Assembly (NCBI GenBank): GCA_002385745.1
Contig: DGEC01000041.1
Location: 18,083 to 82,082 of the forward strand
Origin: Firmicutes bacterium UBA3936
GTDB taxonomy: Bacteria > Bacillota > Dethiobacteria > Dethiobacterales > Dethiobacteraceae
Direction of reading: 5' to 3'
DNA: 64,000 nucleotides
A model generated the notes under the pieces. The model was not told the DNA's origin. It made no database searches and saw nothing but the letters and a program-made list of their open reading frames with translations. The position numbers were made by a program, and so were the translations under genes. The number at the start of each line of letters is the position of its first letter. Within the stretch, counting starts at the first letter, position 1. Positions 1-8,445 of this stretch are shown piece by piece.

Positions 1-380
1 AACAGGAACTCGTAGGGGTCTTTGATTAATTCAGGATATTCTTCCGGTTCCATAACCATGATGGCACCGGGATTTGTCTGGTGCAGCCCTTCCTCAGTAA
101 AAGTAAAGGTCCCGCCGCCGGCAACGGCAAATATGTCGGGATGGAAAGCCACCACAGGACCGATATCAATAATATCCCAGTAAAAGTCAGTATAAATTGC
201 CCTGCTGACTTCTTTGACGACTTCATTGCTTCTGATGCCGTCAATGGGCTTGTATCCCTTGTAATAATATGCCCAGGTTGAGCAGGAGCTGACAATGGGA
301 ACCCTTTCCGGCTCGCGGTTGTTGATAACATCATCCATAAGCTTCATTCGTTCTGCGCGCAATTCTTCCGCTGTTGTCAT
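1..380 (-). CDS. URO-D-family protein, C-terminus cut by window edge
   Basis: Only the first 126 residues are visible because the frame runs off the left edge. The ATG at 378-380 has a GGAG about eight bases upstream. The visible part (REPERVPIVSSC near residue 25, then a hydrophobic/acidic alternation) resembles the N-terminal part of the uroporphyrinogen decarboxylase barrel. It looks like the branch linked in anaerobes to corrinoid or thiol methyl transfer rather than to haem synthesis. It lies 50 bases downstream of a second URO-D-family gene on the same strand, so the two are probably co-transcribed. The substrate is unknown. No corrinoid protein gene is visible, but the downstream side is outside the window. 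Confidence 0.75.
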   Translation of the reverse strand, partial: MTTAEELRAERMKLMDDVINNREPERVPIVSSCSTWAYYYKGYKPIDGIRSNEVVKEVSRAIYTDFYWDIIDIGPVVAFHPDIFAVAGGGTFTFTEEGLHQTNPGAIMVMEPEEYPELIKDPYEFL

Positions 381-430
381 TTTCTCACTCCTTCTTTTGG
401 TGAATTGAATATTGGAACCTGGAGAACTGC

Positions 431-1792
431 CTATATCAACAGGTACATCAGGTACTGGAACAATATTTCCTCAAGGTTCTGCAGCTTCTCTTTGCCATGC
501 TCGGAAACAGCAGGGTTCCGTGCCTTGAATTCTTCCCAGACGGTAAAATATTTGCTTTCAAAGCTGCGCCGCGGTTCCGCTTTGTAATCGGCCGGGTTAA
601 ACTCCAGGCCGTGCACTTCTCCCGGGTTGCTGTAAACGGCATTGTCCCGTACATATTCAACTACTGCCCTGTAGTTTTCAATATTAATGTCCTGCGCATT
701 CAAAGGCTGCTTGTCAAACTGGAAAATATACTTGCCGCCGGGAGCCAGAACATCAATTATTTCTTTGGCTTTGTCCAGGCATTTCTCCTTGCTTTCCCTG
801 GCCAGCATGGTCATCGGGTACAGGCCGGTAATAATATGCTTTTTACCCAGCTTATCCTTTATCTGCCTGAGATCACCGTACTCAAATATCATTACTGTAT
901 TGGTCGGCAATTCATACAGGTAATCCAGATAACGGGTCCAGTCATCCTCGCAGAAAATTTGCGTCCTTACACCCAGGGACGCATACTCATCCACCAGGCG
1001 CTTAAAAGTAGGCCACCACAGCCTGGCAAAATCTTTTTCCCGCATAAAAGTAGGCATATGCAGGGGAAACATGACAGGTGCATAAATGGAAGGATTGGCA
1101 GGCAGGCCCTGCTTAAAGACAATGGGATAAAGGGCTTCGCAGGCTGCCGCCACTTTTTCCGGCATTCTTCTGATATCCATGCTGATGCCCTTAAACCCCC
1201 GCAGCTGGTCGGCCAAAAAGTCAAAGGGGGCGCTGGTAAAACCGCCAAAACTGCCGCCTATGGTACTGTAGCCGTATTTTTCCGTCAGCATGCCGATAAT
1301 AGGAGCTGCAGCTCCCATGTCCTCCCTGTAGGCCAGGTAGCTTTTAGTCAGAGTAAGCGCCATTTTTACCGGGTCTTTCAGGTCTAAAGCTTTGTACTGC
1401 CTGGGGATAACCCTCTCAAGCAGACAGTCGTAAGGCTTCTCAATCAGGTAGTCGTAGTCTTCCGGCAGCATGCCGGTAACTTCGGGATGCTGGATAAAGC
1501 CGTTGGAACCCATGACAAAGGATTGGGAATCCAATATCTGGTAAAAAGAAGGGAAGCGCATGGAGCCAAAAAAGGGACAGGTATCGGAAAAAATCAATTC
1601 ACAAAGCCTGTCAGCCGCTTCGGCCACAATTTCCGGCTGCCACTGGGCTTGCACTAGATCAAGTCCTCCGAACTGTGCCACTGCCTCGAAAGGGATGGAG
1701 ATACTAATCGGTACACGCTTGGGAATCTTGCTGTTATGTACAGCCCGAAAAAGCTCGTTTCTTTCCTGCTGCAAAGCAGCAACATCTGACAT
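431..1792 (-). CDS. URO-D-family (MtaA/CmuA-like) protein
   Basis: A 453-residue protein of the uroporphyrinogen decarboxylase superfamily. The opening (KIPKRVPISISIP), the central FGGFTSAPFDFL segment and the later QIFCEDDWTRYLDYL and FQFDKQPLNAQDI segments fit the long methyltransferase-like branch, not HemE, which is about 350 residues. Members of this branch usually move methyl groups between a corrinoid protein and a thiol or tetrahydrofolate. The start is ATG with a GGGGGTGA ribosome site. It precedes the partial URO-D gene by 50 bases and diverges from sspH. The substrate cannot be read from sequence. The family assignment is firm; the methyl-transfer role is inference. Confidence 0.8.
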   Translation of the reverse strand: MSDVAALQQERNELFRAVHNSKIPKRVPISISIPFEAVAQFGGLDLVQAQWQPEIVAEAADRLCELIFSDTCPFFGSMRFPSFYQILDSQSFVMGSNGFIQHPEVTGMLPEDYDYLIEKPYDCLLERVIPRQYKALDLKDPVKMALTLTKSYLAYREDMGAAAPIIGMLTEKYGYSTIGGSFGGFTSAPFDFLADQLRGFKGISMDIRRMPEKVAAACEALYPIVFKQGLPANPSIYAPVMFPLHMPTFMREKDFARLWWPTFKRLVDEYASLGVRTQIFCEDDWTRYLDYLYELPTNTVMIFEYGDLRQIKDKLGKKHIITGLYPMTMLARESKEKCLDKAKEIIDVLAPGGKYIFQFDKQPLNAQDINIENYRAVVEYVRDNAVYSNPGEVHGLEFNPADYKAEPRRSFESKYFTVWEEFKARNPAVSEHGKEKLQNLEEILFQYLMYLLI

Positions 1793-1932
1793 CGTCTCAC
1801 CCCCTTATTTGAGAAGTGTACCGCCGGCATAAGCAAAAGTGCGGGCATACAATAGTTTTTCGCTATGCCAAAGGTCAAATCCTTCATAACCGGAAAATAG
1901 AAAAATACCCTGTCACCAGTAGTTAAAATTCA

Positions 1933-1963
1933 TGAATCAGACTGCCGTATCTGCCGCATACTA
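1933..1963 (+). promoter_or_regulatory. Sigma-G-like (forespore) promoter of sspH
   Basis: TGAATC at 1933-1938 and CATACTA at 1957-1963 are separated by 18 bases and lie 18 bases before the sspH start. This matches the forespore sigma-G/sigma-F pattern (TGAATA-like -35, CATACTA-like -10), as expected for a SASP gene. Confidence 0.6.
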
Positions 1964-1981
1964 GAGGAAAGGAGGGATTAG

Positions 1982-2188
1982 ATGGACAAAAAGCAGGCTG
2001 AAGAAATTTTGCAAAGCGGGCAGCAGGTAGAGGTACAGTATCAGGATGTCCCTGTCTGGATAGAAAATATACAAGGTTCAATGGCCGATGTTAAAGTAAT
2101 TGGCACAGGAAAGCACATGACCGTACCGCTGGCTGAACTGGAAAATACGGGCCGGCCTGTTGACCCGGACAATATTTACGGACTATAG
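1982..2188 (+). CDS. sspH: Small acid-soluble spore protein, H type
   Basis: A 68-residue protein beginning MDKKQAEEILQSG, with V-P-V-W-I-E in the middle and a VPLAELE end. This pattern is typical of H-type SASPs, minor proteins of the spore core packed during forespore development. The usual length is about 60 residues, and the final nine residues here (VDPDNIYGL) are a slight extension. The ribosome site AAAGGAGGGA is close to ideal. The gene stands alone between divergent and convergent neighbours, with a forespore-type promoter before it and a strong hairpin after it. It is the clearest single sign that the organism forms endospores. Confidence 0.85.
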   Translation: MDKKQAEEILQSGQQVEVQYQDVPVWIENIQGSMADVKVIGTGKHMTVPLAELENTGRPVDPDNIYGL

Positions 2189-2199
2189 TTAAAAATCAG

Positions 2200-2233
2200 A
2201 GCCGCCCCGGCTGTACCAGCCGGGGCGGCTTTC
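2200..2233. terminator. Bidirectional terminator between sspH and the phosphatase gene
   Basis: A perfect 14-bp stem (2200-2213 with 2217-2230) and a 3-base TAC loop, GC-rich. It is followed by TT on the plus strand and, on the minus strand, by CTGATTTTTAAC. It sits between two convergent genes and can serve both. Confidence 0.85.
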
Positions 2234-2259
2234 CTATGTTGTAGGGAGGTATGATGTTA

Positions 2260-4167
2260 TTATTTTGCGGCATTATACATGCGCAGCATGGTAAGAATTG
2301 CCTGATAGCCGGTATACGGAGCCCTGGGCGAGAAGTTGCCGCCGCCGGTGCCCGTCATTATTCCAAGGGCAGCCATATCTCCGACTGCATCGGCAGCCCA
2401 CGGGGATATGGAGGAGGCATCGTTAAAGGATACCCTTGTTGAAGGAATCTGCACATTGAGATGCTCCGCAATCCGGCCGAGAATTGTTGCCGCCTCTTCT
2501 CGCGTAAGTATTTTGTCAGGTGCAAATCTGTTGTCGCTCACACCTTTGATTATGCCCAGCTTATACAGCGTAAAAACTTTATAACTGACATAAGCAGTAT
2601 AGTCTGTGAAGGGATCCATGTCTGTCGGGAAAACCGGTGCGATAATTTCGGTTCCCGCGACCCGGTGCAGCAGCTCATATGCCAGCCTGCAGAAATCTTC
2701 GCGGGTAATCCCATCCGCATAATTTTCCAGTCCCACAGGTACAAGCCCAAGCTTTTTGGCGGCAAGGACATCCTGCCATTTAGTATTTTTAATGCCGCAC
2801 AGCTCGCGGATGACAACGGAAAGCTCCGTGTTGTCCAAATACCATCCCCTGTACGGGTCATACTGGTCGGCAACGGCTAAAAAGAGCTCCGCTCCCGCAC
2901 CCTTGGCATAAAACGGTACAAGCTGGTTGCTGTGCCAGGGGATGCCATATGTTGTTCCTACATGGAAATACATGGTCGGCATTACGCCCTTGCCGTTGTT
3001 GACAACCGGGGAAAGAATTCCTTCAGCACCCGAAAGGAGTCCGGTTTCATGGTCGGCTGTAACAATCAGCAGTGTTTCGTCCCAGCTGCTGTTTGCTTCA
3101 ACCCAGTCAATAACAGCCTGAACAGTGTTGTAGAAGTCTTCCTGCTCTTCAATCAGGCGGCCCGGCTGGTTGTAGTGCCCCGCCCAGTCCTGAGCCCCGC
3201 CTTCAACCATCAGGAAAAAGCCGTTCGGATTCTTGCTCAAAACCCGCAGTGCACCCTTGGTCATTGTCTCCAGGGTCGGCACTCCCGTGTTAAACGGCGT
3301 TGTATATGCCGGCTTGGACCAGTCATCTACCACCCGCAGGCACTGCAGTGTCTGGTAGACCTGGGCGACGCCGAGCACCCTGTCCGGAACGGGTCCTGCA
3401 AGCAGCGCTTCAAACTGTTCCTTTGTCTCAATAAATGTCCAGGGATCCGGGCTCCCGTCACCGTTGGCATCGGCACCCATAATTTCACCGTCTGCCATAT
3501 CAATCCAAAGGTCCTCGGGAATGTAGCCATAATTCGGCTCCTCAACCAGGGTATTGTCATCATTGTAAAGCGGATGCCCGCAGCCCAAAATAACATCTGC
3601 AGCGCTGCTGAGAATCATTTCACGGGCAATGTCGGCATAGGCGCTGCGCTTGGCGTTGTGGGCCACAAAGCCTGCCGGCGTGGCGTGGGTAATGGGCACA
3701 GAGGTTACAACGCCCGTTGACTTGCCTATCTCTTCAAAATCTTCCGACATATGCCGGAGCAACCTGCCGTCCGGCGCCACGGCAATTGACGGGTTGGCAC
3801 ACTTTTCACCGGTGGACAAGGCAGTGGCGGCGGCAGACGATTCTGTCACATTAGTACACCACTCGTCAAATCTGCCGTAAAGGGTCGGGCTGTACACCTG
3901 CGCCGCATCGTCCCCGGGGCCCGGGTCGTCGCCGAGTGAATTTGTGCTCATGGCCAGTTGAACCGGAAAGTCGCCAAAGGGATTGGCGCCTGCCTTGCCG
4001 TACAGGTAGTAGTCGGCTGCCAGGACCTGGTTGAAGCCCATACCGTCGCCGACCATGATGATTATGTTCTTAGGTGCTCCGGTCGCCGCTTGGGCCGGAG
4101 TAATAAAAACTACCGTTAAACTTAAAAGCAAAACAGCCGTAATCAGAATTTTTTTAATTTTTTTCAA
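2260..4167 (-). CDS. Secreted alkaline phosphatase with C-terminal SLH repeats
   Basis: A 635-residue exported phosphomonoesterase. The signal peptide ends near PAQA (residue 27). Active-site motifs of the alkaline phosphatase superfamily follow in order: MVGDGMG (metal-binding Asp 41), the nucleophile region VTESSAAATALSTG, THATPAGF, VEGGAQDWAGH and VTADHETG. Residues from about 470 to the end form two to three S-layer homology repeats (DGITREDFCRLAYELL, then VFTLYKLGIIKGV and MAALGIMTG), so the enzyme is probably held on the cell wall. The start is TTG, with GGGGGAG six bases upstream. It probably scavenges phosphate from organic phosphates outside the cell. No Pho-type operator was recognised. 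Confidence 0.9.
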   Translation of the reverse strand: MKKIKKILITAVLLLSLTVVFITPAQAATGAPKNIIIMVGDGMGFNQVLAADYYLYGKAGANPFGDFPVQLAMSTNSLGDDPGPGDDAAQVYSPTLYGRFDEWCTNVTESSAAATALSTGEKCANPSIAVAPDGRLLRHMSEDFEEIGKSTGVVTSVPITHATPAGFVAHNAKRSAYADIAREMILSSAADVILGCGHPLYNDDNTLVEEPNYGYIPEDLWIDMADGEIMGADANGDGSPDPWTFIETKEQFEALLAGPVPDRVLGVAQVYQTLQCLRVVDDWSKPAYTTPFNTGVPTLETMTKGALRVLSKNPNGFFLMVEGGAQDWAGHYNQPGRLIEEQEDFYNTVQAVIDWVEANSSWDETLLIVTADHETGLLSGAEGILSPVVNNGKGVMPTMYFHVGTTYGIPWHSNQLVPFYAKGAGAELFLAVADQYDPYRGWYLDNTELSVVIRELCGIKNTKWQDVLAAKKLGLVPVGLENYADGITREDFCRLAYELLHRVAGTEIIAPVFPTDMDPFTDYTAYVSYKVFTLYKLGIIKGVSDNRFAPDKILTREEAATILGRIAEHLNVQIPSTRVSFNDASSISPWAADAVGDMAALGIMTGTGGGNFSPRAPYTGYQAILTMLRMYNAAK

Positions 4168-4315
4168 ATCCGCTCCCCCTTTATTAAATTAGCATTGCAG
4201 GCCTAAGGCCATAAATATGCTAAGCATTTCAATAATAACACTGCGGGGAGACCGCGGTAATGCTTCGCAAGTATTATTTTTTTGCCCTTAACTGTGCTGC
4301 CGGCTCAGTCCAGGG

Positions 4316-4344
4316 TTGATTTTGGACTGTTTGTATATTATACT
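4316..4344 (+). promoter_or_regulatory. Vegetative promoter of the PucR-type gene
   Basis: TTGATT (4316-4321), a 17-base spacer and TATACT (4339-4344), about 50 bases before the GTG start. Good spacing and four or five matches per hexamer to the sigma-A consensus. Confidence 0.5.
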
Positions 4345-4394
4345 GGCTTTGCCATCCATAATTTTACTGCTAATCCGGCTGGGAGAGATGACCT

Positions 4395-6017
4395 GTGAAA
4401 CTGAACATCGGTATAATTGCCGAGGCGCTCACACCGTCTCTGCAGTACATCTGCGGCACACCGGAGCACAGGCTGCTTTTAAGCGATGTCCGTTTTCTTC
4501 TTCCTGAGAAGAAACCGTATCAAAGGGACATGCTGTATTTTACCGAATGGTCTAAACTAAAGACCATGGAAACCGATCTTCCCCCCTACCTTGTCTGCGT
4601 CGGCGGCGGCGCTGAAGCTTTGAGATTATTCCGGCGCGCCGGCTTGACGGGTATTATTATGGATGAGGAAGACCCGCTGGTTGTTTTTAGCGCCATCCAA
4701 AGCATTTTCCATAAATATAACCAGATGGAAAGCAATCTTCTTGCGGCCTTGCGGGCAAAAGCAACGACGCGGGAAATCATGAACCTGTGTGCGGATATTT
4801 TCCAAAACCATGTCATTCTTTACGACACGGACCGCAACCTGATTGATTACAGCACCCGCTTCGCCCCGGACCCTGAAGAGCCCTATTGGAAGGAAACCCT
4901 TGAGACGGGCCGGCGGTCAGAGAAGCTCATGGCAGAAGTCCGGAAACACGGCACCAACCTGCAAGCTATCAGGACGAAATACTCCGACTATGTTGATCTC
5001 GGCCCCGGTCTTCCGAAGCTTATTATGTACCATCTTTTTGAAAACGGGGAACGCCTGTCGACACTGACGATTTCTGAAACGAACAAGCCCCTGTCCACCT
5101 GCCACCTTCAGTTGCTTGACTACATTGCGGAACTGCTTTCCCCAAGCTTGCTTGCCATTAGTACCACCTCTCACGGAAGTCTTAAAGGCCTGCGCGACAT
5201 ACTCACTTCTCTACTGGACAGAGAGCCCGTTGACCCCCTTTTGCTGTCGCGCCTCCTTTCAACGGCGGGCTGGAGTGCAGGCGATGACTTTATTCTCCTG
5301 CTCATCAGATTCCCCAAAGCAGCCGTAACCTCCGAGATGCTTGCAAGGTACCGGCATATCTATGAACGGATATTCCCTGACTCCGTTGCACTTGTGTATA
5401 TCGATTCTCTCGTACTGCTGGTACATAACGATACAGCCGAAATTATGTCCAAATACCTGCCCCGGCTGGAAAACCAGCTTGTCCAGCACAAAGCACGCTG
5501 CGGGCTAAGCTTCCCTTTTAAAGGTGTGTTCCAGCTCGATGCACAGTATAAAAACGCCGAAATAGCGCTGCGCTCAAACGCTGCGGGCGGGAACATCCGC
5601 TTGCTGAGTCAAGCCATAACTGAGCATATTATCGGTCAGATTGCTTCGGAAACGCCGCTTTTCCCGCTCTGCCACCGTGAAGCGGTCCGCCTTTACGAGT
5701 ATGATATGGAAAACGGGACCGACTTGCTTTTGACTCTGGAAACCTATCTCAGACAGAATAAAAGCCTGAAGGCAGCTGCAGCAGAACTATTTATCCACCG
5801 CAGCACGATGACCTACAGGCTTGGCTGCATTAAAAAGCTCGTTAATATGAACCTTGAAAATGCCGACGAGCGCCTGCACATTTTACTTTCGTGCATAGTC
5901 CTCAGGACGCTCGGCAGGATGAAGCAGGCCGCACAGCCTGTGCGCAGTATACAGCGCCAGCGGCTTGCCCGCTTTAAAGCGCGAAAGCCTTTCTCTTCCC
6001 GGGGAAAAATGGTATAA
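4395..6017 (+). CDS. PucR/CdaR-type transcriptional regulator
   Basis: A 540-residue regulator. The C-terminal part (about 450-515) is the PucR-type helix-turn-helix: LETYLRQNKSLKAAAAELF, then IHRSTMTYRLGCIKKL. Upstream lies the GGDEF-like middle domain common to PucR/CdaR proteins, and an N-terminal sensory region of unknown ligand. The start is GTG at 4395, preceded by GGGAGAG; no upstream ATG has a better site. The last 25 residues are basic and overlap a TATAAT sequence used by the next gene. Regulators of this type control purine, sugar-acid or amino-acid catabolism. The target here is unknown and no adjacent catabolic operon indicates it. Confidence 0.8.
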   Translation: MKLNIGIIAEALTPSLQYICGTPEHRLLLSDVRFLLPEKKPYQRDMLYFTEWSKLKTMETDLPPYLVCVGGGAEALRLFRRAGLTGIIMDEEDPLVVFSAIQSIFHKYNQMESNLLAALRAKATTREIMNLCADIFQNHVILYDTDRNLIDYSTRFAPDPEEPYWKETLETGRRSEKLMAEVRKHGTNLQAIRTKYSDYVDLGPGLPKLIMYHLFENGERLSTLTISETNKPLSTCHLQLLDYIAELLSPSLLAISTTSHGSLKGLRDILTSLLDREPVDPLLLSRLLSTAGWSAGDDFILLLIRFPKAAVTSEMLARYRHIYERIFPDSVALVYIDSLVLLVHNDTAEIMSKYLPRLENQLVQHKARCGLSFPFKGVFQLDAQYKNAEIALRSNAAGGNIRLLSQAITEHIIGQIASETPLFPLCHREAVRLYEYDMENGTDLLLTLETYLRQNKSLKAAAAELFIHRSTMTYRLGCIKKLVNMNLENADERLHILLSCIVLRTLGRMKQAAQPVRSIQRQRLARFKARKPFSSRGKMV

Positions 6018-6018
6018 T
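5990..6018 (+). promoter_or_regulatory. Possible promoter of the TetR-type gene
   Basis: A perfect TATAAT at 6013-6018 overlaps the stop codon of the PucR-type gene and lies 30 bases before the next start. The -35 position (TTTCTC) is weak, so the call rests on the -10 box. Confidence 0.35.
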
Positions 6019-6047
6019 AGAACACAGCACACAAGAGGGAGAATAAA

Positions 6048-6644
6048 ATGTCTGCACAACCGACAAAACGCCAGCTACAGGCGCAAAAAACACAGGATAA
6101 AATATATAATGTCGCCGTCAGCCTGATGCAGAAAAAAGGCTTTGACAATATCACCATTGAAGAAATCTGCAAAAAAGCCGGCGTATCCATTGGTTCTTTC
6201 TACAACTGTTTCAAATCAAAATATGATGTTCTGCACGCCATTTTCGGAGAAGCGGACAATTACTTTCTCAATACCGTTACCGGCCGGCTGCAGACAAAAG
6301 ATAATGCCCACGATAAAATTCTGCTTTTTTTCCGGCATTACGGGCATTACAACACCTCCTGCGGCGTGGATTTTGTCAAACATCTGTTTAATACGCAAAA
6401 CAAAATGTTTGTTGCCAAAGGCAGGAACATGCAAAGTGTCCTGCAGCAGGTAATTATCGCCGGACAAAAAAGGAAAGAGATCCGTGCTGACATGAAGGCG
6501 GAAGAAATTGTCCGCTGTCTTTTTATTGCCGCCCGGGGGGTTGTGCATGACTGGTGCCAGCATGACGGCTCATACAACCTCAGCGATTATTTGGTAAATT
6601 ATATGGAATTGCTGCTTGCCGGAATTCTTACCGGAAATTCCTAA
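6048..6644 (+). CDS. TetR/AcrR-family regulator
   Basis: A 198-residue regulator. The N-terminal 60 residues form the TetR DNA-binding domain: ITIEEICKKAGVSIGSFYNC followed by FKSKYDVL. The remainder is a helical ligand-binding and dimerisation domain with no recognisable specificity. The start is ATG after GAGGGAG. It lies 30 bases downstream of the PucR-type gene, with its own TATAAT. TetR proteins usually repress a neighbouring gene; the nearest candidate, the convergent FAD/Rieske gene, is not an obvious target. A clear terminator follows. Confidence 0.88.
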   Translation: MSAQPTKRQLQAQKTQDKIYNVAVSLMQKKGFDNITIEEICKKAGVSIGSFYNCFKSKYDVLHAIFGEADNYFLNTVTGRLQTKDNAHDKILLFFRHYGHYNTSCGVDFVKHLFNTQNKMFVAKGRNMQSVLQQVIIAGQKRKEIRADMKAEEIVRCLFIAARGVVHDWCQHDGSYNLSDYLVNYMELLLAGILTGNS

Positions 6645-6661
6645 TATTTTACAGTAAACTG

Positions 6662-6687
6662 CCCGCACTCAATGTGCGGGTTTTTTA
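6662..6687 (+). terminator. Terminator after the TetR-type gene
   Basis: Stem CCCGCAC/GTGCGGG (6662-6668 with 6674-6680), five-base loop, then six T residues. A classic intrinsic terminator. Confidence 0.85.
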
Positions 6688-6712
6688 TTGCACTGTAAAT
6701 ACACAGGTCCGG

Positions 6713-8257
6713 CTAATCCTGCCGCTCTATTTTCTTTAATTTTTTCACGGCAGGCCCGGTTATGATATCGCCCTCGCAGGTAAATCTGGAGCCGTGGCAG
6801 GGGCAGTCCCATGACCTTTCCGCCACATTCCAGGAAAGTTCACATCCCAGATGGGTGCAGGTGGTATCAACAAGATGCAATGTGCCCTCTTCGTCACGGA
6901 AAGCCCCGGTTTTTTGACCGTTTAGCATAATTACCTTGCCTTCACCGGGCTTTATTTCAATATTGTCGTCAGCCTGATTAAGCTTGCCCTTTATCAGTTC
7001 GGCGGCAACATTCAAGTTTTCCACTACAAATGTCTTTGCCGATGCTGCAACAGTCTGGCGTGAAGGATTGTAAACATACTGCCAGGGGCTTTCATTTTTT
7101 ATGATTAAATCCCGGACTATCATGGCTGAGGCCATGCTGTTGGTCATTCCCCATTTCCCAAAACCGGTCACTAAAAACAAGTTCGGCGTCGACGGCAGGA
7201 AATGCCCGACATAGGGCACACCGTCCAGGGTCATGCAATCCTGTGTTGACCAGCGGTAACATACTTCAGCACCGGAAAATGTCCCGGCTGCATAATCCGC
7301 AAGAACAGCATAGTGCTTGCGTGTATCTTCTCCCTGCCCTGTTTTGTGATGTTCCCCGCCCACCAGCACCAGTTCCCCTTCTTCCGCAGGCTGAAAACGG
7401 AAGGAACGGCCGGGTTCTTCAGCCGTGATATACATGCCGCCGGGGTAGGGCTCCGGTGTTTTAACTGCTACAACATAGGAACGTTCAGTATAAATCCTGG
7501 AAAAGTATAAACCTGCCTTGTTGTAACAGGGATACTGCGTGGCAATAACAACCTTTTGCGCCTTTACCCTTCTACCGTCCGCCGTTTTCAAAACAAAGCT
7601 CTCTTTTTTATCTTCATCATCAATATCCACAATCCGGCTCTGCTCAAAAACATAGCTGCCCCGGCCGGGAATTTTAGCAGCCAAAGTCAGCACGTACTTC
7701 AGCGGGTGAAACTGGGCCTGCCCCTCATAGCAAAGTGCCGCTTTGCAGTCAAGAGGAAGGTCGATTTTGTCTATAACAGACGCCCGGATGCCTAAGGAAG
7801 AAGCAAGTTTTGCCTCCTCCTCCAGCTTTTTTATATAGCCGTCCCGCTTTGTATACACATAGGCATTCTGCCGAGAAAAGTCGCAGCCAATTTGCAGCCG
7901 GTTAACAAGCTCCTCGATTTCCCGGATTGCCGTTTCATTGGCATCGGCATACTGCTCTGCCGCCTCCGTACCCATGGCCTGCTTGATCTTGCTGTAAATG
8001 AGCTGGTGCTGTGAGGTTATTTTCGCCGTAGTATGCCCCGTAGCACCTCCGGCAAGGCGGTCCGCTTCAATAACGGCAACGGAAAGACCGGCTTCTTTCA
8101 GCAAATAGCCGCAGGTTATTCCGGCAATCCCGCCGCCGATTATACCCACATCTACGGCAACCTCTTCCTCCAGCGCGGGATAATCGCCGGGTCTTGCAGT
8201 TGCCAGCCAGTAAGATTGCGGCGGGCCAGTAAAACGTTCCTCATGAACTTCGCTCAT
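6713..8257 (-). CDS. FAD-dependent oxidoreductase with C-terminal Rieske domain
   Basis: A 514-residue two-domain protein. Residues 35-400 are a DAO-type FAD oxidoreductase: the dinucleotide motif VGIIGGGIAGITCGYLL, then GGATGHTTAKI, and a late VTGFGKWGMTNS segment. Residues about 430-512 form a Rieske [2Fe-2S] domain with CTHLGC and CPCHGSRF supplying the two Cys-His pairs. The architecture is that of the amine-oxidase/glycine-oxidase-like proteins with Rieske tails seen in bacilli and clostridia. The substrate is unknown; the iron-sulfur tail suggests electron transfer to a carrier rather than only to O2. The start is ATG after AAAGGAGAG. It is transcribed alone. Confidence 0.88.
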   Translation of the reverse strand: MSEVHEERFTGPPQSYWLATARPGDYPALEEEVAVDVGIIGGGIAGITCGYLLKEAGLSVAVIEADRLAGGATGHTTAKITSQHQLIYSKIKQAMGTEAAEQYADANETAIREIEELVNRLQIGCDFSRQNAYVYTKRDGYIKKLEEEAKLASSLGIRASVIDKIDLPLDCKAALCYEGQAQFHPLKYVLTLAAKIPGRGSYVFEQSRIVDIDDEDKKESFVLKTADGRRVKAQKVVIATQYPCYNKAGLYFSRIYTERSYVVAVKTPEPYPGGMYITAEEPGRSFRFQPAEEGELVLVGGEHHKTGQGEDTRKHYAVLADYAAGTFSGAEVCYRWSTQDCMTLDGVPYVGHFLPSTPNLFLVTGFGKWGMTNSMASAMIVRDLIIKNESPWQYVYNPSRQTVAASAKTFVVENLNVAAELIKGKLNQADDNIEIKPGEGKVIMLNGQKTGAFRDEEGTLHLVDTTCTHLGCELSWNVAERSWDCPCHGSRFTCEGDIITGPAVKKLKKIERQD

Positions 8258-8390
8258 GATTATTCTCTCCTTTCAGGATGCAATTTTCCATAAAGCTTAA
8301 TTTTAATTATTAGTCTGTCCGCCACTATACACTGAATATGTAAAATTAAGTTCTGGCTTTATCTGCATGAAGTTCCCGTATTTTGCAGGC

Positions 8391-8414
8391 AAAAAAAAAG
8401 AGGCGGTCCGCCTC
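8391..8414 (-). terminator. Terminator after the LspA-like gene
   Basis: A short GC stem (8400-8406 with 8408-8414, GAGGCGG/CCGCCTC), followed on the minus strand by nine consecutive T residues (8391-8399). Confidence 0.85.
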
Positions 8415-8445
8415 CTTCTCCCGGCTGTTTCCGGCCGGTGTCTCT

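Noticed and set aside
497..1387. 296-codon open frame opposite the URO-D-family gene
   Set aside because: No motif, no ribosome site, and complete overlap with a well-supported gene.
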